This document shows, in pieces, positions 9,644 to 18,806 of a DNA stretch of 64,000 bases; the first letter of the stretch is position 1, and the number at the start of each line of letters is the position of its first letter. The position numbers were made by a program, and so were the translations under genes. This DNA is from Pedobacter glucosidilyticus DSM 23534. GTDB lineage: Bacteria > Bacteroidota > Bacteroidia > Sphingobacteriales > Sphingobacteriaceae. The stretch lies in the NCBI RefSeq assembly GCF_000425145.1, contig NZ_AULF01000013.1:56373-120372 (forward strand), in the 5' to 3' direction. The notes under the pieces were generated by a model. That model was not told where the DNA came from. It worked only from the letters and a program-made list of their open reading frames with translations, and did no database searches.

Positions 9644-10964
9644 TTTTAATAATTGCTACAATAGTTTGCCAGCTGCCTTTATAAAGACTTATAAAACTAA
9701 ATTTTTGATAATCTTGTAAAGCAAAATAACCAACACCTACTGCTATTAAAGTAGGTACCAAAGTAGCTAAGGCAAGGCCATAAATATTTCCCAATGTAAA
9801 TACCCCAATAATATCAAAAATGATATTTGCAGCAAGCATAACCATCACTTTGATAAAGTTAACTCTTGGTTTGTGTATAACATCAAGGGTAAGAGCCATA
9901 AACCTATCTGCTGGATAAAGCAATGCAAATAGCATGAATAACCTTAATACATTTGCTGCCTCTGTTTGGGTATATTGTGGTCCGCCAATCAGAGCAATGG
10001 CAAAATCTGCTAAAAACAAAGAAAGTATAGCTGCTGGTATTAAAAAAATGGTTAGCAAACCAATGTATTTAGACATCTCCTCAATAACCAGTTTGTTTTT
10101 TGCTTGATTATAAGCTGTAGATAAACTAGGCATAGCAGTAGCAGCAAAACTTCTTAGTGGAATTTCTATAATTTCTAGAAGTTTTTGCCCTAAATTATAA
10201 ATTGCCAAAGCGGCATCGCCTAAAAAAACTTTAATAATAATAGTATCAGATGTTCTGAAAAGATTTGCACTGATAGTTGTTCCGACACTAAATTTTCCAA
10301 AATTGTATAAAGCTAAAACGCTTTCTTTACTTTTTCTATTAAACAATTGTATACCAGACCATCCTTTCAAGACAACAAATAAACTGGTGATAAAAAACGA
10401 TAAAAGATAGGCATACAGCACATATTGTAGATTTACTTTACCAGTAATAATTAGCCCGGTAATAAAAATTATAAAAGAGGCTGTATTAATGGTTCTGATA
10501 TATAAAAGCCTATCAAAACGTTGTTCGCCCTGCATCATATTGGTAGCCATATAATAGGGTAAAGAAACAATATAAGTAATGCCAAACCATTTTAACAGTA
10601 AAGAAAAGCCTATATCACTAATATAATCTTCTAAAAAAAAAGCAGGAATATTAAGTCCAATAAATCCTAAAGTTATCAGTAAAGCAATATACCAAGACGA
10701 AGCCACAATTTCCTCTGCTTTTTCTACAGACGCACCAGCATAAAACTTTATAAATGCAGTAGTTAAAAAGCCAGATCTAAAAGTTTCAAGAAGTAAATAG
10801 CCAGTGGTAAAAAAAATCCATATACCCATCTCTTCTAAACTAAGCGCATGAGACAGTAAACCATAAGTTACCATCCCTAAAACAGACATCACGGCATTTC
10901 CAGTTAAAGATAAAAAATGCTTGTTTTTGATGATAATAAACAGTTTATGTAGATATTTAAACAT
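9627..10964 (-). CDS. Polysaccharide flippase (Wzx-like, MOP superfamily)
   Basis: A 445-residue protein with about 12-14 hydrophobic helices and the oligosaccharide-flippase layout (NAVMSVLGMVTYGLLSHALS at the start, YNFGKFSVGTTISANLFRTSDTIIIKVFLG mid-protein). It would flip an undecaprenyl-linked repeat unit across the inner membrane. A second flippase of similar size (14455-15798) is in the same locus. It is divergent from the GT2 gene at 11062, with 97 bp between, probably holding both promoters. Confidence 0.8.
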   Translation of the reverse strand: MFKYLHKLFIIIKNKHFLSLTGNAVMSVLGMVTYGLLSHALSLEEMGIWIFFTTGYLLLETFRSGFLTTAFIKFYAGASVEKAEEIVASSWYIALLITLGFIGLNIPAFFLEDYISDIGFSLLLKWFGITYIVSLPYYMATNMMQGEQRFDRLLYIRTINTASFIIFITGLIITGKVNLQYVLYAYLLSFFITSLFVVLKGWSGIQLFNRKSKESVLALYNFGKFSVGTTISANLFRTSDTIIIKVFLGDAALAIYNLGQKLLEIIEIPLRSFAATAMPSLSTAYNQAKNKLVIEEMSKYIGLLTIFLIPAAILSLFLADFAIALIGGPQYTQTEAANVLRLFMLFALLYPADRFMALTLDVIHKPRVNFIKVMVMLAANIIFDIIGVFTLGNIYGLALATLVPTLIAVGVGYFALQDYQKFSFISLYKGSWQTIVAIIKTRKLT

Positions 10965-11061
10965 GAATTTTTATAAACAAAATAATTTCTTGTAAAAAAA
11001 TAAATACTTCTTAAAATTTATAGCAATTTAACTAGTTTTAACAAAAAATAACAGCTAGCAA

Positions 11062-11850
11062 ATGCACAATAATACATATAGTTTTGAAGATATTGCGCTT
11101 TTAATTACAGTTTACAATAGAAGCTCTTCTTTAGAGAGGTTACTTAAAGCTTTTGATGAATTAGGAATCTGTTTTGGAGAAATAATTGTTTCTGACGATT
11201 GTAGTAAAGCACAACATCAAGAAAAAATGAAGCTTTTGCAGCAAGATTATCCTTTTAAGCTTATTACAACCCCAATTAATAAAGGATTAGCCAATAATCT
11301 TAACAAAGGGCAAAATGCCGTAACCAAACCTTTTACGCTATACGTACAGGAAGATTTTATTCCTCAACCAGTTTTTATAAAAAATCTGGAAAATGCAGTA
11401 AAAATCATTAAAAAAGATACATCTGTTGATACCATAAGGTTTTACGCTTACTTTCCTTATCCTTATACAAAACCTTATGATACAAATTTTGATGAAATGA
11501 TTTTTAAAAAATCTATTTTGTACTGGAATCACTTAAAATTTTATGTTTATAGTGATCATCCTCATCTTAGAAGAAGCAATTTTTTAAAAAAGTTTGGATA
11601 CTATAAAGAGGGGATACAAATGGATAAAACAGAATTTGAAATGGCCTTATCATTTATAAAAGGTAATGGAAAAGGGCTTATTGCCAAAGATATTTATGCT
11701 TCTTTTGAGCAAAAAAATTCGCCCGATGAACCTAGTACTGTAAACCGGAAATCATGGAGAGAGGATAAATCATTAATCATTTTAGGTTTAAGAAAAGTAT
11801 TTCTACTTTACAGGTTTCTTAAAAATACTTTCCAACTTTACAGCAAATAA
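11062..11850 (+). CDS. Family-2-like glycosyltransferase, first of a tandem pair
   Basis: 262 residues. The GT-A start IALLITVYNRSSSLERLL (10-27) and EIIVSDDCSK (38-47) give the nucleotide-sugar site. Later segments PINKGLANNLNKGQ, LYVQEDFIP, IRFYAYF and YSDHPHLRRSNFLKKFGYY are shared almost word for word with the next gene. The two are clearly duplicates that have diverged. Cytoplasmic or peripheral sugar transfer in the polysaccharide locus is the likely role; donor and acceptor cannot be read. Confidence 0.78.
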   Translation: MHNNTYSFEDIALLITVYNRSSSLERLLKAFDELGICFGEIIVSDDCSKAQHQEKMKLLQQDYPFKLITTPINKGLANNLNKGQNAVTKPFTLYVQEDFIPQPVFIKNLENAVKIIKKDTSVDTIRFYAYFPYPYTKPYDTNFDEMIFKKSILYWNHLKFYVYSDHPHLRRSNFLKKFGYYKEGIQMDKTEFEMALSFIKGNGKGLIAKDIYASFEQKNSPDEPSTVNRKSWREDKSLIILGLRKVFLLYRFLKNTFQLYSK

Positions 11851-11853
11851 AAG

Positions 11854-12612
11854 ATGGCTATTTTTTCAAACATCAGTTTATTAATTACCCATTACAACAG
11901 AACGGCTTCTTTAGAAAGACTTTTAAATTCTTTTGTAGATATTGATATTTCTTTTGGCGAGATTGTAGTTTCAGATGACGGTAGTAAGCCAGAGAATTTA
12001 AAACGCTTAACTGATTTACAAACAAAGTTTGATTTTAAATTGGTAAGCACTCCCATAAATAAAGGCTTAGGAAATAATATCAACAAAGGGCAAAAAGCAG
12101 TTAGTAAACCTTTAACCTTATATGTCCAAGAAGATTTTATTCCTTGCGGGGATTTTTTAAATTATTTAACTCAAGCAGAAGAAATTATGATAGCAAAGCC
12201 AGAGCTGGATATCATCAGATTTTACGCTTATTTTAAATATCCATATTTAAAACCTTATAAAAATGGATTTAGTGAAATGATTTTTAAACTGTGGTATCCT
12301 GGGTATAAAAAGTTTTATATGTATAGCGACCATCCGCACCTCAGAAGAAGTAACTTCCTAGAAAAGTTTGGATATTATACAGAAGGAGTAAAAGGCGATG
12401 TTACCGAGTATAACATGATGATGAGTTTTTTAAAAAATAGAGGTAAAGGGATGTTTCATCAACATTATAGAACCATCTTTAATCAAGAAAACTCCTCTGC
12501 CGAGCCCAGTACGATGAAACGTGATTTTTGGCGAGAGTCTAATAACCCGCTTATCAAACTGATGAGACATGGTTACAGGCATCTGAAATTTAATATAGAT
12601 TATTTAAAGTAA
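11854..12612 (+). CDS. Family-2-like glycosyltransferase, second of a tandem pair
   Basis: 252 residues, paralogous to the preceding gene: ISLLITHYNRTASLERLL, EIVVSDDGSK, PINKGLGNNINKGQ, LYVQEDFIP and YSDHPHLRRSNFLEKFGYY are all retained. Spacing to its duplicate is 3 bp and to the next GT2 gene 2 bp, so they are co-transcribed. The acidic QEDF and DDG motifs are consistent with a metal-dependent GT-A fold. Confidence 0.78.
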   Translation: MAIFSNISLLITHYNRTASLERLLNSFVDIDISFGEIVVSDDGSKPENLKRLTDLQTKFDFKLVSTPINKGLGNNINKGQKAVSKPLTLYVQEDFIPCGDFLNYLTQAEEIMIAKPELDIIRFYAYFKYPYLKPYKNGFSEMIFKLWYPGYKKFYMYSDHPHLRRSNFLEKFGYYTEGVKGDVTEYNMMMSFLKNRGKGMFHQHYRTIFNQENSSAEPSTMKRDFWRESNNPLIKLMRHGYRHLKFNIDYLK

Positions 12613-12614
12613 AT

Positions 12615-13490
12615 ATGTTATACTTAAAATTACCCACTTGGTTAAAGCAGCATTTGTACACACAAAAAGGCTTTGCTGATTTAAGCAACACAGAAATTGA
12701 AGATTTAAAACAAAGGATTAAGGTTTTTACTCATGATACACCCGATGTTTCTGTTGTTATACCTGCGTGGAATGAAGAGAATAACATTTTTAGAGCAGTT
12801 TCTTCTCTAGCATCTAACATCACCAATCTTAAGGTTGAAATTATTGTCATTAACAATAATTCTTCTGATCATACACAAATGGTTTTAGATACATTAGGTA
12901 TTAGAAGCTATTTGCAGCCAGAGCAGGGCACACCACATGCCAGACAAATGGGATTATATAAAGCTAAAGGTAAATATCATTTATGTGCAGATTCTGATAC
13001 TTTTTACCCACCCCGTTGGATAGAGTTAATGACAAAACCCATGCAAGATAACCATGATATTGTTGGTGTATATGGTAGATATTGCTTTATTCCGTTACCG
13101 GGAGGCAGTAGGTTAGCGCTTATCCCTTATGAAAAACTAACAGGTATTATGGTAAGGATAAGAAATATAAACAAGCAATTTATAAATGTATTAGGCTTTA
13201 ATATGGGGTTTAAAACCGATGTTGCAAGGTCTACTGATGGTTTTAAAGTAGAGGGTGTACGTAAATTTGATAATGCAGCCGGTAGCGATTATTATATAGA
13301 AGAAGCAGAGGATGGGCAAATGGCTATTCGTTTAAAAACAAAAGGCAAATTGTTTATGGTAACACATCCAGATGCTAGAGTTTTTACTTCATCAAGAAGG
13401 TTAGTTGCCGAGGGAGGAATCTATCAATCTTTCATAAATAGGTTTAAACTTAATTTAAGCAGAATGAAAGAATTTTTGCTTGGTAAATAA
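12615..13490 (+). CDS. Family-2 glycosyltransferase
   Basis: A 291-residue GT2 with VSVVIPAWNEENNI (45-58), VINNNSSDHT (78-87), the DxD-type site CADSDTFYPPRW (124-135) and a late EEAEDGQMAIRLKTKG acidic motif near 232-247. There is no clear membrane helix. It is part of the plus-strand operon 11062-15798 that ends with its own flippase. Confidence 0.82.
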   Translation: MLYLKLPTWLKQHLYTQKGFADLSNTEIEDLKQRIKVFTHDTPDVSVVIPAWNEENNIFRAVSSLASNITNLKVEIIVINNNSSDHTQMVLDTLGIRSYLQPEQGTPHARQMGLYKAKGKYHLCADSDTFYPPRWIELMTKPMQDNHDIVGVYGRYCFIPLPGGSRLALIPYEKLTGIMVRIRNINKQFINVLGFNMGFKTDVARSTDGFKVEGVRKFDNAAGSDYYIEEAEDGQMAIRLKTKGKLFMVTHPDARVFTSSRRLVAEGGIYQSFINRFKLNLSRMKEFLLGK

Positions 13491-13505
13491 AATTATTCAT
13501 TTACT

Positions 13506-14462
13506 ATGAAAATAATAGCGCTCAAAATCATCAGTTTATATACCAAAATTAGACATTTTACGGTGCCAGTTACATTACGGTATTTTTGTAGAGATACTTA
13601 TTATTGCCGTTTTCAGCAGCTTAAATATATTTTTAAAGACTATTTTTTTAAGAAACCTTATAAAGAAATTACATTTAGCGGAGAATTTGCTCCAGAATTA
13701 CAATTTGTCTTACCTTTTGCCTACTGGCATTATAAAAACGGAACTTTACTAAAAACACAATCTTCTGTACATACCAAAGCTTTATATTTTTTTTCTCCAC
13801 AGCATAAAGAAGTATTCACCAATAGAACAAATGAAGGCAATTATAACTATGAAGTACCCAGGGTACTTTACAGTCATAATTACAATATGAGTAAATGGTG
13901 TAAAGTACCTTTAAAAAAGCATTATCAAAACAAGATTTATGTTTTTGAAAAGCCTACATTGATTATCGCTAACAGATATAACTCTGAGTGGGGTGGGCCT
14001 CCAATTAGCTTTATCCCTATAAACGTTTTACAAGAACTTATTCCCCAACTAAAAGAGAAATACACCATTGTTTACAACAGAGCCAAAAGTGATTATATTG
14101 TTAATGATAACAGCAATATATTTGATCTAGAGGATTTTGAATGGCTTAGTAAATATCATCCGGATGTTACCATCATGAATACGCTTTATGAGCGAGATAA
14201 ACACTTGGTAGATAGCTTTAATCATTTACAATTAATGGTTTATGCCAACGCATCTTGTTTTATTTCTACGCATGGTGGTACGGCTACTTTGGCAAGTTAT
14301 TTTGGTGGGATTAATATTATTCTTTCAAAAAAAGGCCCAGAGCATTATTTTAAATGTTATAAAAAATTATATCCAAAATTGTCTGATGCAGAAATTTACC
14401 ACGTAAAAACTGACCAAGATTTAATAGCAAAAACAAAAGAAAAGTTTCTTGACAATGCTTGA
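13506..14462 (+). CDS. Putative glycosyltransferase, family not recognised
   Basis: 318 residues, basic and Tyr/Phe rich. The C-terminal STHGGTATLASYFGGINIIL near 265-284 resembles the nucleotide-binding loop of GT-B enzymes that use GDP- or UDP-sugars (GT61 or fucosyltransferase-like). The middle has EKPTLIIANRYNSEWGGPPISFIP. It overlaps the flippase start by 8 bp. Function is inferred from the locus and this one motif. Confidence 0.5.
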   Translation: MKIIALKIISLYTKIRHFTVPVTLRYFCRDTYYCRFQQLKYIFKDYFFKKPYKEITFSGEFAPELQFVLPFAYWHYKNGTLLKTQSSVHTKALYFFSPQHKEVFTNRTNEGNYNYEVPRVLYSHNYNMSKWCKVPLKKHYQNKIYVFEKPTLIIANRYNSEWGGPPISFIPINVLQELIPQLKEKYTIVYNRAKSDYIVNDNSNIFDLEDFEWLSKYHPDVTIMNTLYERDKHLVDSFNHLQLMVYANASCFISTHGGTATLASYFGGINIILSKKGPEHYFKCYKKLYPKLSDAEIYHVKTDQDLIAKTKEKFLDNA

Positions 14463-15798
14463 AAAGTTTAAAAATAATTATTGGATTGTTTCTGGTACTT
14501 TAAATTTCTTACAAAATTTTTCTGGAGTCTTGTTTGGCTTTGGTTCTTTTTTTTTCTTAGTCAGAATTTTATCTAAAAATGATTTCGGTGTATGGACATT
14601 ATTTATGTCTACCACAACCATTTTAAGTGTTTTTAGAGATGGTTTATTAAGAAGTGCAACCATCAAATTTTTAGCTTCTACAAACGATAAAGAAGAAAAA
14701 GGTAAGATTATATCGAGTTCATTCTTACTAGCTATTTTCATAACACTTATAGTCTTATGCTTACTTTTATTCTTGTCTGATGAACTTGCTAGCATATTTA
14801 ATGCGGCAGAGTTGTCCTACATGCTTAAAATTTATGCGCTGGTTTTTATTTCAAATGGCTTATTAATGCTTTTTAATTTTATAGAGCAAGCAAACTTAAA
14901 ATTTAAAGGTGTTTTTTTAACTAATCTAATTACTCAAGGTGTTTTTTTCGCTTATATCTTATATTGCTTTTTCTTTCATAAGTCTATTGGTTTAACCACC
15001 TTGGTAATGGTACAGTTTGTATGTTCTGTTTTAGCAACTATACTCTCTTATAGTTTAGTTAAACAATACCTGTACTTGTCTTTCCAAATTTTTAGAAATC
15101 ATTTAAAGTCTATATTTAATTACGGTAAATACGCCTTCGGCACATCATTAAGTGCTATTTTATCCAATACTGTAGATCAAATGATGTTAGGGAGTATGAT
15201 AAACCCGGCAGCCGCTGCTGTTTATAATATTGCAGTTAGAATATTAAATCTTATCGAGATACCTACCGGTGCTGTAGCTACCATTGTTTTTCCACAAAGC
15301 TCTAAAAGAGTAGAAACTGAAGGTTTAGTAGCAGTAAAATATCTGTATGAAAAATCTGTTGGAACCGTTTTAGCCATCTTATTACCACCTTTAATACTTA
15401 TTTATTGTTTTACTGATTTAGTGATATTTTTATTAGCCGGAGAACAATATGCAGATAGTGCGAACTTATTACGTATAACTTTATTAATAGCCATATTTAT
15501 GCCTTTTGGTAGGCAGTTTGGCGTTATTTTAGATTCTATTGGTAAAACAAAAACAACGTTTTATACCGTAGTGGTAACTACTACACTTAATTTAAGTTTG
15601 AATTATTTTCTGATTAAAGAAATAGGAGTTATAGGTGCGGCTTACGCTACCTTAATAGCTATGTTTTTAAGTTTTATTTGGGCTCAGGTATTATTACGGA
15701 AAATACTAAAAGTTAGCCTCTTAAAATGCTTTTACTATGCTTATAAGTTTTATCCAGATTTTTATAAGCAATACATAAAAAGCTATTTTTCTAAATGA
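14455..15798 (+). CDS. Polysaccharide flippase (second Wzx-like protein)
   Basis: About 447 residues with 12-14 hydrophobic helices. The YGKYAFGTSLSAILSNTVDQMMLG segment and the C-terminal helix set match the MOP-family flippase at 9627. The ATG at 14455 is preferred over an in-frame TTG two codons earlier; either way it overlaps the end of the preceding gene. It closes the plus-strand operon and meets the minus-strand glycosyltransferase gene end-to-end (16-bp overlap). Confidence 0.8.
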   Translation: MLEKFKNNYWIVSGTLNFLQNFSGVLFGFGSFFFLVRILSKNDFGVWTLFMSTTTILSVFRDGLLRSATIKFLASTNDKEEKGKIISSSFLLAIFITLIVLCLLLFLSDELASIFNAAELSYMLKIYALVFISNGLLMLFNFIEQANLKFKGVFLTNLITQGVFFAYILYCFFFHKSIGLTTLVMVQFVCSVLATILSYSLVKQYLYLSFQIFRNHLKSIFNYGKYAFGTSLSAILSNTVDQMMLGSMINPAAAAVYNIAVRILNLIEIPTGAVATIVFPQSSKRVETEGLVAVKYLYEKSVGTVLAILLPPLILIYCFTDLVIFLLAGEQYADSANLLRITLLIAIFMPFGRQFGVILDSIGKTKTTFYTVVVTTTLNLSLNYFLIKEIGVIGAAYATLIAMFLSFIWAQVLLRKILKVSLLKCFYYAYKFYPDFYKQYIKSYFSK

Positions 15799-16985
15799 TG
15801 ATGGATGATTTTATATAAATCTTTAATTCTGCTTTCCCAAGTATTTTCTGCAGCAATTGAAATCCTTTGATTTACTTTTTCTTCAATATTATTAGTCAAT
15901 TCATCCTGTATAGCATCAGAAAAACTTTGTGCATCATTACAATATTTAACTATACCCTTAGTAAAAGGTTCTAAATCAGGATTAAAATTTGAACAAACAA
16001 CTGGTTTTCCTACACCCAAATATTCAAATAATTTTAAGGGAAAAATAGTAGCGCTTACCTCGTCACTTTTAAAAGGTATGATAGCTACATCAAACTTCCT
16101 CATCATATATGGCACTTGCTCATAAGATACCCAGCCAAAAAATACAATATTGCTTATATCATAAATAAAATCGGGTACTTGCTCTTTTTCAACAGGGCCA
16201 ACAAATAAGAAAGTTTTATCCTTATTCAAAAGGGCTAAATCTTTAAGGAGGTTATAATCTATTCTTCTCTCGATATTTCCTAGATAACCTATAACAGGAC
16301 CTTTAATATCATTTAATTTTTTAATATCCTCTGGTATATGATGGGTTATATTATTAAAATGATAGATATCAGCCGCATTTGGTATGAAATAAGTATGAGG
16401 ATTAATTTTTATTTTTTCTCTATAAAGTTGTTTACTGGTACATATCACCAAATCACATGCTTTTACTATTCTATATTCAGATTCAAAACCATGTTTCATA
16501 TCATACTCAACTCTTATAGGGTCGATACAATTATAAATGTAAAGCTGAGGTTTTAATAAAGAACCCAATTCTGCATAATGAAAATTGAATGAGTTTATAA
16601 AAATAACTTTTTTAATATTTCTCTTTTTTATATGATATTGTAAGCATTTTAATACTATTTTCTCATTTAATTTTTGGATAAACCTATAAATTTTTCCTTC
16701 CGGAATAAAGTTTACCGATAAGGTTACAGGCGGAATAATTATTTTAAGATTTTTTATATCCGTATCTAATAATTTTCCTTCTTTTCTAAAGAAAGAATCT
16801 TTTCTTAGGTTATATTGTTCGGTGTTTTTTAAGGTAAAATAATCTTTTAAAGTAAAAGGATTATCAATTAAATAGACTTGGTTATGTTTGGCAAATTCTT
16901 TGGCAATATTATAACTTGTTGATTGCAAATCGCTATCAAACCTATTAAGACTTAAAATAAAAATAGCAGTATCCTTAAGTTCCAT
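15783..16985 (-). CDS. GT-B fold glycosyltransferase
   Basis: About 400 residues. The C-terminal half has GPVIGYLGNIERRIDYNLL, TFLFVGP and the sugar-nucleotide loop FEYLGVGKPVVCSNFNPDLEPF typical of GT1/GT4-type enzymes. The chosen ATG (16983-16985) overlaps the stop of the upstream gene (TAATG); an in-frame ATG five codons earlier (17000) is an alternative. It is a paralogue of the gene at 17596-18801, with the acetyltransferase gene between them. Confidence 0.75.
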   Translation of the reverse strand: MELKDTAIFILSLNRFDSDLQSTSYNIAKEFAKHNQVYLIDNPFTLKDYFTLKNTEQYNLRKDSFFRKEGKLLDTDIKNLKIIIPPVTLSVNFIPEGKIYRFIQKLNEKIVLKCLQYHIKKRNIKKVIFINSFNFHYAELGSLLKPQLYIYNCIDPIRVEYDMKHGFESEYRIVKACDLVICTSKQLYREKIKINPHTYFIPNAADIYHFNNITHHIPEDIKKLNDIKGPVIGYLGNIERRIDYNLLKDLALLNKDKTFLFVGPVEKEQVPDFIYDISNIVFFGWVSYEQVPYMMRKFDVAIIPFKSDEVSATIFPLKLFEYLGVGKPVVCSNFNPDLEPFTKGIVKYCNDAQSFSDAIQDELTNNIEEKVNQRISIAAENTWESRIKDLYKIIHHHLEK

Positions 16986-17599
16986 TATAATTTTTCCCAA
17001 ACTTTTGTCGTGAAATTATATTTTTTTATAATCCTTGCCGGATTACCCCCAACAACACAATAATCGGGTATATCTTTAGTAACTACACTATTAGCCCCAA
17101 CAATACAATGTTTACCAATTTGTACACCAGCTGTTATAACCGCATTTGCACCTATCCACACATTCTCGCCAATGTTTATAGGTTTTGTAATAACTTTTTG
17201 CTCTGCCGGTGCTATTTCTACATTTTCATAACCATGGTTAAGACCCGATATCACCACATGCTGCGCTATAATAGTTTTATCTCCAATATTTACAGGTCCA
17301 ATAATTACTGATGATACCCCAATAACACATTGTTTACCAATGATAACATCGCCAACAGCATTATTTATAATCGAAAAACTTTCAATAAGAGATTGATCTC
17401 CTAATTTAAATGGATGATTAGGAAAAATATCTAATCTACAAGACTTTCTAATAATAGATGATTTACCTCTGTGCCCGATAAAAGGAACTACAAATGTTCT
17501 TACCCACCATCTGGGTCTAAAATCATTTACAGGAATAAGCATCCACAAAATAAACTTCTTAAGTTTAGGAGATTGCTTTATTTTTTCTACTAAAGTCAT
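16985..17599 (-). CDS. Hexapeptide-repeat acyl/acetyltransferase
   Basis: 204 residues with left-handed beta-helix repeats (IGKQCVIGVSSVIIGPVNIGD, INIGENVWIGANAVITAGVQIG, HCIVGANSVVTKDI) and the C-terminal VVGGNPARIIKKY of the maltose/WcaF acetyltransferase group. It probably O-acetylates a sugar of the surface polysaccharide using acetyl-CoA. Start overlaps the upstream glycosyltransferase stop (4 bp) and its stop overlaps the next start, so it is in a coupled operon. Confidence 0.85.
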   Translation of the reverse strand: MTLVEKIKQSPKLKKFILWMLIPVNDFRPRWWVRTFVVPFIGHRGKSSIIRKSCRLDIFPNHPFKLGDQSLIESFSIINNAVGDVIIGKQCVIGVSSVIIGPVNIGDKTIIAQHVVISGLNHGYENVEIAPAEQKVITKPINIGENVWIGANAVITAGVQIGKHCIVGANSVVTKDIPDYCVVGGNPARIIKKYNFTTKVWEKL

Positions 17600-18801
17600 G
17601 ATGTTATAACTTGGTTTATCGCTTTATAAATTTCAATTACAGAGTTTTCCCAGGTGTGTGATAATGCAAAATTTATCCTTTGTTTCTTGATATTGATATC
17701 GTTCTCGTTTAACGCTTGATTGATGTACTGGATGTACTCTGTTTTATCTTGGGCTAGGTAAACATAATCAGAAAATGTTTCCATAGCTTCTGTTTGGGTT
17801 GCAACTACAGGTTTACCTAAAGCTAAATATTCATCAATTTTTCTAGGGTAGTTGCCAATGGTAACTTTATTTAACTTTTGTGGATTAATACAAACATCAA
17901 AACTGTTAATATAACCTGGTAATTCTTTTATTGCTTTCTGACCAAGGAAGAACACATTTGGAATACGATGCAATTTACTTTGTTGAAAATCATGATCCAT
18001 TGGTCCAACCAAAACTATGTTCCATTCTGGTTTGCCTGTTGCTATATGTTCAATAATATCTAGGTCTAACCGTAAAGAAGATAGATTACCAACATAACCA
18101 ATAATAGGTTTTTGTGAAGGAATATCTTTTGGATGATAAAGTAAATCAGGATTGGTAAATAACTCAAAATCACAGCCTTGCCCTACATAAAATGCTTTTT
18201 CATTATATTGTTTGCAGTAATTAGCCAAGTAAACAGAATTGGCAACAGCTAAATCACTTTTTGATATCAATAAGGGTTCTAATCGGTTACCATGTCTTCT
18301 CCAAAAATCAGTTCCTAGCATAAAATCTCTGGAGTAATAAATGGAGATTTTAGGTTTTAAATAATCTTTCAGATAAAAGCTATCATAAATATCATTATCA
18401 TTAAACAGTACAAAATCTTTAAAATCTAAAGCTTTTATCGCTTTTTGTATAGCTTTTGCAAATCTTTTATTATTTATTTTATTGATAACATCAAAAATAA
18501 AATTATCCGGTAAAAAATTTACTGATTCTAAGATGGTATCTGGATAAAGCGTATACAGGTTAGGTTCAACCTCAAAAATGTTTGTTTCTTTATTCTGAAT
18601 TATTGAAATTCGCTTTTTGGTACTATCATCTTTTTCTTTTTTGAGTAATGCTTTGCGTTTTAGAGGCGAATTAACATAAAGTACTCTATGGTGTTTAGCC
18701 ATCTCTACAGCAATATTTTTACAATTACTGCCAATTTCTGTATCCCATGCTTGCTGCCCTACAATAATAATATCCTGATTAAACAATTGCTCTGAAGACA
18801 T
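17596..18801 (-). CDS. GT-B fold glycosyltransferase
   Basis: A 401-residue protein with IIGYVGNLSSLRLDLDIIEHI, WNIVLVGP and EYLALGKPVVATQTEAMETF in the C-terminal half, matching GT1/GT4-type nucleotide-sugar binding. N-terminal DIIIVGQQAWDTEIGSNCKNIA begins the acceptor domain. It shares the same layout as the gene at 15783-16985. It lies 5 bp downstream of the acyltransferase gene in the minus-strand operon. Confidence 0.77.
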   Translation of the reverse strand: MSSEQLFNQDIIIVGQQAWDTEIGSNCKNIAVEMAKHHRVLYVNSPLKRKALLKKEKDDSTKKRISIIQNKETNIFEVEPNLYTLYPDTILESVNFLPDNFIFDVINKINNKRFAKAIQKAIKALDFKDFVLFNDNDIYDSFYLKDYLKPKISIYYSRDFMLGTDFWRRHGNRLEPLLISKSDLAVANSVYLANYCKQYNEKAFYVGQGCDFELFTNPDLLYHPKDIPSQKPIIGYVGNLSSLRLDLDIIEHIATGKPEWNIVLVGPMDHDFQQSKLHRIPNVFFLGQKAIKELPGYINSFDVCINPQKLNKVTIGNYPRKIDEYLALGKPVVATQTEAMETFSDYVYLAQDKTEYIQYINQALNENDINIKKQRINFALSHTWENSVIEIYKAINQVITS

Positions 18802-18806
18802 ATCGT

